64,000 bases of DNA. It comes from Pedobacter nyackensis (GTDB lineage: Bacteria; Bacteroidota; Bacteroidia; Sphingobacteriales; Sphingobacteriaceae). The notes beneath the pieces were generated by a model that saw only the letters and a program-made list of their open reading frames with translations, made no database searches and was not told the origin of the DNA. The DNA lies in NCBI RefSeq assembly GCF_900176505.1, contig NZ_FWYB01000020.1:1-64000 (forward strand), given 5' to 3'. The stretch's first letter is position 1, and the number at the start of each line of letters is the position of its first letter. A program made the position numbers and the translations under genes. Below are positions 54,388 through 61,344 of the stretch, in pieces.

Positions 54388-54807
54388 TTATTTGCTTAGA
54401 TTTTCTTTCACAAAATTCTCGCAATAGGTTTTAATCATTTCTCTAACCCTTCTAAATTCTGCTTCAACTTCTTCTTGGGTTCCTATAGCTTTCGCCGGAT
54501 CAGGGAAGTTGTAGTGGAATTTTTGTGCTTTGGTAGGGAAATATGGACAACTTTCCTTAGCATTGTCGCACACCGTGATGACATAATCAAAGTCTATGTC
54601 TGCATATTCATTCACGTTGTTTGAAGTATGGCCGGAAATGTCGATCCCAATTTCTGCCATTGTTGCTATGGCTTTGGGGTTTACGCCATGCGTTTCTATT
54701 CCGGCACTGTAAATTTGGGCTTTATCACCCGCAAAGTATCTGAGGAATCCTTCAGCAAGCTGACTGCGGCAGCTATTACCGGTGCATAATACAAGTATCT
54801 TTTTCAT
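54388..54807 (-). CDS. arsC: Thioredoxin-coupled arsenate reductase
   Basis: 139 residues of the low-molecular-weight phosphatase type. The P-loop is LCTGNSCRSQLAEG (Cys8, then Arg14), and the two redox cysteines are in TVCDNAKESCPYFP, as in the Trx-linked enzyme of Staphylococcus plasmid pI258. It reduces arsenate to arsenite, which the ACR3 pump then exports. It lies 25 bp after the DUF6428 gene and 30 bp before acr3. Confidence 0.95.
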   Translation of the reverse strand: MKKILVLCTGNSCRSQLAEGFLRYFAGDKAQIYSAGIETHGVNPKAIATMAEIGIDISGHTSNNVNEYADIDFDYVITVCDNAKESCPYFPTKAQKFHYNFPDPAKAIGTQEEVEAEFRRVREMIKTYCENFVKENLSK

Positions 54808-54832
54808 CTATCTTATTTTAATAAACAATTGG

Positions 54833-55408
54833 TTAGCAACATCCAGAGCCAGGTGCGCATGACGGCCCATCAGCAACGAGATTTTTCAATTCGATTTTTG
54901 GCTTTTCAGTCTTGGTTTCTGTTACAGGTGCACAGCATTCTTCACCTGTAGCTGTTGTACCACAACTGCCTCCACGTGTAATTGCTTTACATTGGGTGGC
55001 ATCTGGTATAAGGTTTATAATTAAATTCTCGCCTGAGATCTCAAATGCTCCCGGATACATTTGTCGGGTATCAAACTGGGAGTTTCCGAATTCAATCTTA
55101 ACCACACCAAGTGGATTAAGTGGCAATGATTTTTCTACTAGTTTTACGATAGATAAGGCTTTACTTACCTGCATCGCTCTTTCGCTATCTCTAACTTTCG
55201 GTTCCCATAACTGTACAATGATTTCTGTCCATGAATTCATTACCCCACCGCAATCTACCGAAACGATAGGAGCCTGTTTGATTTCTGTAATGTGATAAGA
55301 GGCATCAACCCATTTATCGGCTGCGTACTGAAATTGTAATGTCAGGTTTGGGTTTTGCTCTAAAGTGGCTTTAAACGTTTGCCAGGTTGTTAATTCTTGA
55401 GTATTCAT
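54833..55408 (-). CDS. DUF6428 cysteine-rich protein of the arsenic operon
   Basis: About 191 residues from the ATG at 55408; the longer frame to 55489 would run into arsR. The body is a mixed fold (VVKIEFGNSQFDTRQMYPGA), and the C-terminus is a cysteine-rich tail with Cys140, 149, 158/159, 184 and 190/191. It matches DUF6428-type proteins seen in Bacteroidota ars operons. The cysteines could bind arsenite, a metallochaperone-like role by inference. A copy of the ArsR-type operator lies right before its start (55410-55427). Confidence 0.8.
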   Translation of the reverse strand: MNTQELTTWQTFKATLEQNPNLTLQFQYAADKWVDASYHITEIKQAPIVSVDCGGVMNSWTEIIVQLWEPKVRDSERAMQVSKALSIVKLVEKSLPLNPLGVVKIEFGNSQFDTRQMYPGAFEISGENLIINLIPDATQCKAITRGGSCGTTATGEECCAPVTETKTEKPKIELKNLVADGPSCAPGSGCC

Positions 55409-55409
55409 A

Positions 55410-55427
55410 TATTGCAATTTTACGATT
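55410..55427. promoter_or_regulatory. Second ArsR-type palindromic operator, before the DUF6428 gene
   Basis: TATTGCAATTTTACGATT matches the arsR operator at 15 of 18 bases, and ends 1 bp upstream of the DUF6428 start. It may allow separate ArsR control of the downstream genes. Confidence 0.6.
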
Positions 55428-55445
55428 GATGTAGTTAAAAAAAAG

Positions 55446-55775
55446 CTAGCAACAATTTGCTGAACCTTTGTATAATTTAAGGAAGTCACCTATCTGGCTT
55501 TCCAATAGTTTCCAGGTATCCGGGTTAATACAATAACACACACTTACACCTTCAATTGTCCCTTGTATAATCCCTGCGTTTTTAAGCTCTTTTAAATGTT
55601 GTGATATGGTAGCTTGGGCAAGGCCGAGTTCGTCCACCAAGTCGCCGCAAATGCAGGCGTTAGCAGAAATGATCTGCTGTAAGATGGCGATACGGGCAGG
55701 GTGGGCCATTGCCTTAAGCAATTGTGCCAGCTGATTCTGCTCCTGCGTAAATATTTCCGTTTTTGTAAGTCCCAT
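55446..55775 (-). CDS. arsR: ArsR family repressor
   Basis: 109 residues. The winged HTH is GDLVDELGLAQATISQHLKEL, and the metal-sensing cysteines are in ANACICGDL just before it, with a further CC at the C-terminus (GSANCC). ArsR blocks the promoter until arsenite binds. It is the first gene of the operon; its promoter has TTG-N20-TAATATTG (minus strand, 55789-55819) with a palindrome over the -7 box. Confidence 0.95.
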   Translation of the reverse strand: MGLTKTEIFTQEQNQLAQLLKAMAHPARIAILQQIISANACICGDLVDELGLAQATISQHLKELKNAGIIQGTIEGVSVCYCINPDTWKLLESQIGDFLKLYKGSANCC

Positions 55776-55783
55776 AATTATTG

Positions 55784-55819
55784 TATCGCAATATTACGAT
55801 AAGCAGAGTGGATATGCAA
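55784..55819 (-). promoter_or_regulatory. ars operon promoter with ArsR operator
   Basis: The 18-bp near-palindrome TATCGCAATATTACGATA (55784-55801, 16 of 18 bases symmetrical) covers the -7 box, and TTG lies 20 bp upstream of it on the minus strand. This is the layout expected for steric repression. Confidence 0.7.
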
Positions 55820-55858
55820 GTTTAGTTTTAATATTTGACAGGAAAGCTACATAAATAG

Positions 55859-56554
55859 CTAAGCATCATTTCGGTTTAATAGTTCTTCAACCATCATTGG
55901 AACGCCAATAGTAGCAGGTTGTTCTATCATTTTTAAATGATTGTTAGCAGCTATATTGGATACGTTGAGATCAATTAGATATTTAAGTGTTTCTCTTGGT
56001 ACATACGTCGTTAAGCCGGCAGCAGGGTACACCTGTAGGCTCGTGCCTATCACTGCAAAAATATCCGCTTTCCGACAGATTGCGGTGGCTGGTACCATAT
56101 TTGGAACGGCTTCACCAAACCAAACTACATGGGGCCTCAAGGGTTTACCATATATGCATAAATCAGTAAAGTTGAGTTCCCAACCTGATATGGGATAGGT
56201 GAGGCCAGAGTCAACATCCGACTGCGCTTTGGTGATTAATCCATGTAAATGCAGTACGTTTTTTGAGCCCGCACGTTCGTGGAGGTCATCAATATTCTGA
56301 GTAATGATTTGAACGTTGTATTTTTCCTGTAATCTGGCTAGCGCCTTGTGTGCTTCATTCGGTTCGGCCTCCAGTACCGATTTACGGCGTTCATTATAAA
56401 ATTGCTGTACCAGTTGCGGGTTTCGTTCCCAGGCTTCAGGCGTTGCAACATCTTCTATGCGGTGATTTTCCCATAAACCATCAGAGTCCCTGAATGTTTT
56501 AAGTCCGCTCTCTGCACTAATGCCGGCACCGGTTAATATCACTATGTTGTTCAT
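55859..56554 (-). CDS. cobB: SIR2 family NAD-dependent deacylase without zinc cysteines
   Basis: 231 residues. The NAD-binding GAGISAESGLKTFRD and TQNIDDLHERAG motifs and the catalytic His in HLHG are present. The YNERR segment near residue 55 has the Tyr-x-x-Arg pair of class III desuccinylases. The zinc ribbon between HLHG and LRPHVVWFGE has only one Cys, so the usual four zinc ligands are absent. It removes acyl groups from lysines using NAD. It is monocistronic. Confidence 0.88.
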   Translation of the reverse strand: MNNIVILTGAGISAESGLKTFRDSDGLWENHRIEDVATPEAWERNPQLVQQFYNERRKSVLEAEPNEAHKALARLQEKYNVQIITQNIDDLHERAGSKNVLHLHGLITKAQSDVDSGLTYPISGWELNFTDLCIYGKPLRPHVVWFGEAVPNMVPATAICRKADIFAVIGTSLQVYPAAGLTTYVPRETLKYLIDLNVSNIAANNHLKMIEQPATIGVPMMVEELLNRNDA

Positions 56555-56644
56555 TTGTTTTATGGCTAAATTCTAAATACGAATATAAACATTATGGAAT
56601 ATTCAGCCTTTTCACATCATCATTTTAACTTAAACCAAAAGATT

Positions 56645-57160
56645 ATGGCTGAACTAAGCATTTCCCGAAACAGAAGAGCTGTACCAAAAGTTGATTTAAC
56701 TGCTATGGTTGACCTAGCATTTTTGCTGATCACTTTTTTTATGCTCACTACCTCTTTATCTAAACCTATAGCAATGGATATAGCCAAGCCTGACAAGGCA
56801 ATGGATGATACGCAGGAGCCTGTCCCTGCATCCCGTTCAATGACGATCTTACTAGGTAAAAACAATAAACTAGCCTGGTATATGGGCGAAACTGGTAAAA
56901 GTCAGCCTGTAATTGAAGGGTTTGATGGGATTAGAAAATCGTTAATGATTAACAAAACTAAAGTTGAAGCCGCAAATGCTAGCGACCCTAAAAAGTCATT
57001 ATTTGTTATCATTAAGCCCACAGAAGCTGCCAGCTATAAAAACTTTGTAGACATTATGGATGAATTAAAAGTAGCAAAAATAACTGCTGCCCCGGCAATT
57101 GATGATGAGCACATTACCAAAGAAGAAGTGGATTTTATGAAGCAGCAAAATATTTATTGA
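56645..57160 (+). CDS. ExbD/TolR family biopolymer transport protein
   Basis: About 171 residues from the ATG at 56645; an in-frame ATG at 56594 is less typical. The sequence begins AELSISRNRRAVPKVDLTAM, then a single helix near residues 22-42 with the key Asp, and a periplasmic domain. ExbD works with ExbB to energise TonB. No exbB is adjacent, so the gene is an orphan here. Confidence 0.9.
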   Translation: MAELSISRNRRAVPKVDLTAMVDLAFLLITFFMLTTSLSKPIAMDIAKPDKAMDDTQEPVPASRSMTILLGKNNKLAWYMGETGKSQPVIEGFDGIRKSLMINKTKVEAANASDPKKSLFVIIKPTEAASYKNFVDIMDELKVAKITAAPAIDDEHITKEEVDFMKQQNIY

Positions 57161-57162
57161 TC

Positions 57163-57348
57163 TTAATATCGCTGGCGCTCTAATTCTACTTTAATGTCGT
57201 TCTTAATGCTTTTGGCTTTTTCCATCCATTCTGGTGCTCTCTCTTTTATGTCGTCTACGATGGAGCGACCGTTTAGGTCTTTTTTGGTAAGGTATTTAAC
57301 TGCACCGTATACTACGGCACCTAGTAATGCGGTCTTTAATAGTCCCAT
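57163..57348 (-). CDS. Small YtxH-like membrane-associated protein
   Basis: 61 residues from the ATG at 57348 (MGLLKTALLGAVVYGAVKYL); the longer frame to 57414 is not needed. One membrane helix is followed by an amphipathic, charged helix (LNGRSIVDDIKERAPEWMEK). Such small proteins are common in Bacteroidota; the family is not certain. It converges with exbD, 2 bp apart. Confidence 0.65.
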   Translation of the reverse strand: MGLLKTALLGAVVYGAVKYLTKKDLNGRSIVDDIKERAPEWMEKAKSIKNDIKVELERQRY

Positions 57349-57392
57349 GTTCTGATGATTAGTATAAAGTAAACAAGTTGGATGTATAAAAG

Positions 57393-57426
57393 TTTGATAA
57401 CTGTTTTGTAGCAATACCTACCTTTG
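57393..57426 (+). promoter_or_regulatory. Putative promoter of the SnoaL-like gene
   Basis: TTTG (57393-57396), 22-bp spacer, TACCTTTG (57419-57426), only 5 bp before the ATG, so the message may have almost no leader. Confidence 0.45.
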
Positions 57427-57431
57427 GGCTT

Positions 57432-57800
57432 ATGAATTCAACAGATACTTTATTAATCAAAGAAGCAAGACTTGATTCAAACAGCTGTATTGCCAAAAAG
57501 GATGTAGCGGGAGTTTCAAAATATTGGATGAAAGACTTTGTGCAGATTGCCGGAGATGGGAGTTATACCGTGGGAAAAGCTAAAATTGCTGCTGATTGGA
57601 AATATATGTTTTCTAAAAGCAGCCCGCTATTTGAGCGTATCCCCGATACCATTACGATAAATGAATCCGGAGACATGGCATGGGAAAGTGGTACCTGGAA
57701 TTATAAAAATGATGTATACCACGGTAATTATGCTGCTATGTGGCGTAAGATAGGTGGGAAGTGGTTAACACAAAATGAGCTTTACGTTTCCTTGAACTAG
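57432..57800 (+). CDS. SnoaL-like / NTF2-fold protein (DUF4440 type)
   Basis: 122 residues with the small cone-shaped NTF2 fold: helices at the start, then strands with SGDMAWESGTWNY and YAAMWRKIGGKWLTQNELYV. DUF4440/SnoaL-like proteins bind small hydrophobic molecules; most have no proven function. It stands alone with its own promoter and a hairpin terminator. Confidence 0.82.
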   Translation: MNSTDTLLIKEARLDSNSCIAKKDVAGVSKYWMKDFVQIAGDGSYTVGKAKIAADWKYMFSKSSPLFERIPDTITINESGDMAWESGTWNYKNDVYHGNYAAMWRKIGGKWLTQNELYVSLN

Positions 57801-57822
57801 TCAGGAGTTAAAATGAAATAGG

Positions 57823-57852
57823 GGCCTGTAACGATGAGTTACAGGCCTTATT
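57823..57852. terminator. Hairpin between SnoaL-like gene and SDR gene
   Basis: GGCCTGTAAC (57823-57832) pairs perfectly with GTTACAGGCC (57838-57847), loop GATGA. The following T-rich tract is weak, but the position between convergent genes fits a terminator. Confidence 0.7.
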
Positions 57853-57875
57853 ATTGTTGTTGGTTTTAAAATGTT

Positions 57876-58598
57876 TTACGGGTTGGTAGACCACAGACTT
57901 ACATCTTTAACCAATGCGCGGTTTGGAAGTTTTAAATGCGCTACCAGCAATTCAGCAAAATCTTCAGGTTGAAGCGTTGAATCAGGATTACCATCGGTAA
58001 GTTTATTGTCTATCGCAAGATCAGTGGCGATAGTGCTTGGTGTAAGTGTAAACACCCGTATGTTAGATTTACGTGCTTCGAACATTAGTGATTCTGATAA
58101 TCCGTTCAGGCCGAATTTTGACGCACTATAAGCACTTGTTAAAGGAGCACCTTTAAGTCCTGCAGTTGATGAAACGTTTACAATGTCGCCACTTTTACGT
58201 TCCAACATTTGCGGTAAGATCTGTCTGATGAAATAATAAGGCCCAAACAAGTTGGTTTTTACGATATTTTCCCAGTCGCTGACCTCAAGATCCAGGAAAT
58301 TGCCGAATTTGCCTATACCAGCATTGTTTACCAGGATGTCTATTTTACCTATTTCTGCAGCGATTTTTGCACAGGCAGCATTTACTTCTGCTATGTTAGA
58401 AACATCTGCAATAGCATATACAACTTTAATCGCCGGGTTAATTTGCTTGGCTTGCTCACTTACTTTCTCCAGATCACTTGCTGTTCTGGCAACTAATGCC
58501 AGATTTACTCCTTCTGCTGCAAGTGTAAGTGCTATTGCTTTACCAAGACCTTTACCTGCACCTGTAATCAGTGCTGTTTTATTATTCAGTGTTTCCAT
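57876..58598 (-). CDS. SDR family oxidoreductase, 3-oxoacyl-ACP-reductase-like
   Basis: About 240 residues from the ATG at 58598 (METLNNKTALITGAGKGLG). The NAD(P) motif TGAGKGLGKA, NNAG at residues about 88-91, and the catalytic Ser-Tyr-Lys in SSTAGLKGAPLTSAYSASKF are all present. It reduces or oxidises an unknown alcohol/ketone; FabG itself is possible but not proved. A -7 box (TAATTTTG, minus strand, 58657-58664) lies 60 bp upstream. Confidence 0.88.
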   Translation of the reverse strand: METLNNKTALITGAGKGLGKAIALTLAAEGVNLALVARTASDLEKVSEQAKQINPAIKVVYAIADVSNIAEVNAACAKIAAEIGKIDILVNNAGIGKFGNFLDLEVSDWENIVKTNLFGPYYFIRQILPQMLERKSGDIVNVSSTAGLKGAPLTSAYSASKFGLNGLSESLMFEARKSNIRVFTLTPSTIATDLAIDNKLTDGNPDSTLQPEDFAELLVAHLKLPNRALVKDVSLWSTNP

Positions 58599-58719
58599 AT
58601 TAATCATTGTTTTTAATGTGATGAAGCGGTCAGATAATGACCAGCTTAAACGTCTGCAAAATTACGTAACTCCGATTTCAATAGTATAGACTTAAAGTAA
58701 AAAAAACTTAACTTTAAGT

Positions 58720-59184
58720 ATGTACAGAAAGCATATTGTTATTGCTGGTCTTTTATTTTTGTCAGGCTTTTCTGCATTAGCACAAGCAGATAATCCTAAA
58801 TATGATAAGAAACTGGCCGATTCACTCCAATCTGATGATTATGGGATGAAAATCTACTACCTGGTAATTTTAAAAACAGGTACAAATACTACTGAAAGCA
58901 AGGCTAAAACAGATAGTCTGTTCAGTGGACACATGGGGAATATCGGACGTTTAGTTAGTGCGGGGAAACTGGTTGTTGCCGGGCCCTTTCAAAAGAACGA
59001 TAAAAGTTATCGAGGGATATTTATATTAAATGCAGCTTCAAGCACAGAGGCGAAAGCATTATTGGAAACAGATCCTGCTATAAAACATAAGCTTCTTGAA
59101 GCGGAAGTTTACGGCTGGTATGGTTCTGCAGCACTACCCATGTACTTGCCGTACCACGATAAGCTGGAGAAAAAGAAAATGTAG
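58720..59184 (+). CDS. Secreted YciI-like protein
   Basis: 154 residues. A signal peptide (LLFLSGFSALAQ) precedes a YciI-like ferredoxin-fold domain: MKIYYLVILKTG, then SGHMGNIGRLVSAGKLVVAG and FILNAASSTEAKALLETDPA. Cytosolic YciI proteins are usually unsecreted; a secreted form is less common. The role is unknown. The terminator at 59192-59222 lies 8 bp after. Confidence 0.82.
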   Translation: MYRKHIVIAGLLFLSGFSALAQADNPKYDKKLADSLQSDDYGMKIYYLVILKTGTNTTESKAKTDSLFSGHMGNIGRLVSAGKLVVAGPFQKNDKSYRGIFILNAASSTEAKALLETDPAIKHKLLEAEVYGWYGSAALPMYLPYHDKLEKKKM

Positions 59185-59191
59185 GCACAAA

Positions 59192-59222
59192 AAAAAACAT
59201 CCATCGGTTAGGATGGATGTTT
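59192..59222. terminator. Bidirectional terminator between yciI-like and cold-shock genes
   Basis: ACATCCATC (59197-59205) pairs with GATGGATGT (59212-59220). The A-run on the left gives a strong T-run for the minus-strand cold-shock gene; the plus-strand T-run is short. Confidence 0.85.
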
Positions 59223-59243
59223 AACAATTTATAAATATTTTGA

Positions 59244-59435
59244 TTAGCTAATCTTAACATTAATTGCGTTCAAGCCTTTTTTACCTTGCTCGATGTCATA
59301 GCTTACTGAATCATTCTCACGAATGCTGTCAATTAAGCCAGAAGAATGAACGAAAATTTCGGCGTCACCATTAGCTGGTACGATAAATCCAAAACCTTTT
59401 GTTTCATTGAAAAATTTTACTGTTCCTTGTTGCAT
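59244..59435 (-). CDS. Cold-shock protein
   Basis: 63 residues, one cold-shock domain. RNP1 appears as KGFGFIV and RNP2 as IFVHSS, both intact. CSPs bind single-stranded RNA and DNA and help melt RNA structure in the cold or in fast growth. It is a single gene with a clear promoter upstream (59459-59488) and a short leader, so the long cold-responsive leader of E. coli cspA is absent. Confidence 0.95.
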   Translation of the reverse strand: MQQGTVKFFNETKGFGFIVPANGDAEIFVHSSGLIDSIRENDSVSYDIEQGKKGLNAINVKIS

Positions 59436-59458
59436 TATTTTATAATTTAATTATAATA

Positions 59459-59488
59459 CAAAGGTAATGTAATTTATTGAATATCAAA
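59459..59488 (-). promoter_or_regulatory. Promoter of the cold-shock gene
   Basis: On the minus strand TTTG (59485-59488), an 18-bp spacer, then TACCTTTG (59459-59466), 23 bp before the start codon. Confidence 0.65.
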
Positions 59489-59540
59489 ATTTTATTTGCT
59501 GGTAATCCATGATTTCAAAATACCATTACCAAAAGATCAC

Positions 59541-59675
59541 TTATTTCAGTACCCAATAGCCCAAAGCAAGCCATACCAAGCCTTTAGCAAGAAAAAATAA
59601 AAATCCCCAGACGCCAACTTTTTTCAGCCATTTAAGCAAAACTGCTTTTTTTTCGGATGTAGGTTTGGTGGTCAT
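59541..59675 (-). CDS. 44-residue membrane peptide
   Basis: About 44 residues from the ATG at 59675 (MTTKPTSEKKAVLLKWLKKV); a longer frame to 59756 is less likely. One helix (VWGFLFFLAKGLVWLALGYW) fills the C-terminal half. Similar short hydrophobic proteins occur widely in Bacteroidota, sometimes annotated wrongly as alanyl-tRNA synthetase. The role is unknown. A -7 box (TATTTTTG, minus strand, 59680-59687) lies directly before the ATG. Confidence 0.7.
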   Translation of the reverse strand: MTTKPTSEKKAVLLKWLKKVGVWGFLFFLAKGLVWLALGYWVLK

Positions 59676-59829
59676 AATGCAAAAATAGTTGATTTTCGGA
59701 TAAAATTGGTTGTTATATAATGAAACGTCTCTGGGAATGAAAAAGTGTTCCAGCATTACTTGAATATATACGTAATATCATCAGTAATTCTCCGTTTCTT
59801 TAATAAATTTACTCCTTAAAGATATAGTT

Positions 59830-60390
59830 ATGTTAAGCAATTCAATTAAAGACGCCACTAAAGAAGCCCATCTTACACTCGAGAAAAAAGTAGTACAAAA
59901 AATGAAAGCTATTCGCAGTGATGCCGACTATGCAGATTTTTTAAAACATTTTTATGCTTATTTTAATCAGGTTGAGCAAGCTATTGCGCCATATATAACT
60001 ACAGAGTTGTTACCTGATCATGCAGAACGACGTAACTCATCTTATTTAAAACAGGATATTGAAGCTTTAGGTTCAGATGTGAATGATCTACCAGAAGCTA
60101 TTGCACCCGAAATTACCAATGCCATACAAGCCCTTGGTGCTTTGTATGTAATGGAAGGGTCTATTATGGGCGGACCAATCATTGTAAAGATGCTTGAAAA
60201 GTCTGGGGTTACTAATGGTGTATCTTTCTTTTCCGGCTACGGAGAAGCCACGGGTCAGATGTGGGGTAAATTTGTAGCGGTATTGAATGCATCAGCAAAT
60301 AGCGAAGCTGAAGAAGAGCTTGCAATTAAATCAGCTAATGATACCTTCTCTAATTTTGGTGAAGTATTTGGCGCAGTTAGCGTAGCTTAA
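59830..60390 (+). CDS. Heme oxygenase (biliverdin-producing type)
   Basis: 186 residues. The proximal His is likely His14 in TKEAHLTLEK, and the distal-helix region has GALYVMEGSIMGGPII, close to bacteriophytochrome-linked heme oxygenases (BphO). The enzyme opens heme to biliverdin, iron and CO. No bacteriophytochrome or heme-uptake gene is adjacent, so its role may be iron release or pigment supply. It is monocistronic with its own terminator. Confidence 0.85.
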   Translation: MLSNSIKDATKEAHLTLEKKVVQKMKAIRSDADYADFLKHFYAYFNQVEQAIAPYITTELLPDHAERRNSSYLKQDIEALGSDVNDLPEAIAPEITNAIQALGALYVMEGSIMGGPIIVKMLEKSGVTNGVSFFSGYGEATGQMWGKFVAVLNASANSEAEEELAIKSANDTFSNFGEVFGAVSVA

Positions 60391-60394
60391 TCAT

Positions 60395-60432
60395 AAAAAC
60401 TAAGCAAAGATTAATCCTTGCTTAGTTTTTTT
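60395..60432. terminator. Terminator between heme oxygenase and DUF1080 genes
   Basis: CTAAGCAA (60400-60407) pairs with TTGCTTAG (60418-60425), with A5 on the left and T7 on the right; it lies across the stop of the minus-strand gene. Confidence 0.88.
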
Positions 60433-61109
60433 ATCGGTTTCAGGACTACTTTTCTAAATTCTACTTCTGCGCCTTCAGCCTGAAGTGCTATTTGTCCGCT
60501 TTTGGCTGTGCAATTAGTACCGTAGTTTGCCAGTTTATCATTTACCCAAACTTTTATCTGATCATTCAGACACTCTACTACCATCTTGTTCCATTCACCA
60601 AGTGGTTTTTCTAAACTGTCAGTCACTCGTTTAATCCGTCGTAATTTATCTCCGTTTATTCCCCAGTTAGCTTTAAGTCCGCGTCTGGCTTCCATATCAG
60701 GTACGGTAATATCCTCTTCAATACACCAGAAATCACCTGCATTTTTATGCATCATCTGCACTTCTATTGATTTTGGGAACATTCCATATAGTATTCTCGG
60801 AGTTGAGGCATGTACCAATACACCACAATTTCCCGGTTTTCCTGCAAAACGATATTGAACCTCTATCCTGTAATTCTGATAGATGTCGTCAGTAATCAGG
60901 TGACCGCGGGGATTGCCCATACTTACCAGTAATCCATTACGTATAATGAAGGAGGGCTCTATGTCGGGTTTTTTATCTTTATCAGGCACGTCGCTATGCC
61001 ATCCGGTTAAATCTTTTCCGTTAAATAAATTCTTCGTTTGTGCAAATGACATCGTACTGCTTAAACATAGCAGCATGATGAGGAGTGTGTTGGTTAGTTT
61101 TGGTTTCAT
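60411..61109 (-). CDS. Secreted DUF1080 protein (3-keto-disaccharide hydrolase-like)
   Basis: 232 residues with a signal peptide (LLIMLLCLSSTMSFAQ). The start KNLFNGKDLTGWHSDVPDKD and the NCGVLVHASTPRILYGM and EWNKMVVECLNDQIKVWVN motifs are typical of the DUF1080 / concanavalin-like fold. Members act on 3-keto sugars or bind glycans. The nearby GH29 gene suggests sugar metabolism, but the two genes are divergent. Confidence 0.88.
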   Translation of the reverse strand: MKPKLTNTLLIMLLCLSSTMSFAQTKNLFNGKDLTGWHSDVPDKDKKPDIEPSFIIRNGLLVSMGNPRGHLITDDIYQNYRIEVQYRFAGKPGNCGVLVHASTPRILYGMFPKSIEVQMMHKNAGDFWCIEEDITVPDMEARRGLKANWGINGDKLRRIKRVTDSLEKPLGEWNKMVVECLNDQIKVWVNDKLANYGTNCTAKSGQIALQAEGAEVEFRKVVLKPIKKLSKD

Positions 61110-61199
61110 AAGTTAAATATAATACAAATGATATAAAGGCGTATGGCAATTGAAATTAAATTGTAAATGCACACAATATTCTGTTTAATAAAGCGTCTA

Positions 61200-61260
61200 T
61201 ATGTTTGAGAGCGTTGATTTAGATGAGCGGGAATAGTCGGAGGATTATTCCCGCTTTTTT
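61200..61260 (+). terminator. Orphan promoter-terminator unit before the GH29 gene
   Basis: A TATGTTTG box (61200-61207) is followed by a hairpin GCGGGAATA (61227-61235) / TATTCCCGC (61246-61254) with T6 after. No plus-strand gene lies in front; it could end a ~50-nt RNA or attenuate the fucosidase gene starting 85 bp downstream. Confidence 0.7.
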
Positions 61261-61344
61261 ATTGGGGAACGCTCATTATCATTTATATTTTGCAGGAGAC
61301 ATAGGAGCATCATTAATTGTTATATTTAGGGAAAAATAAATTTA

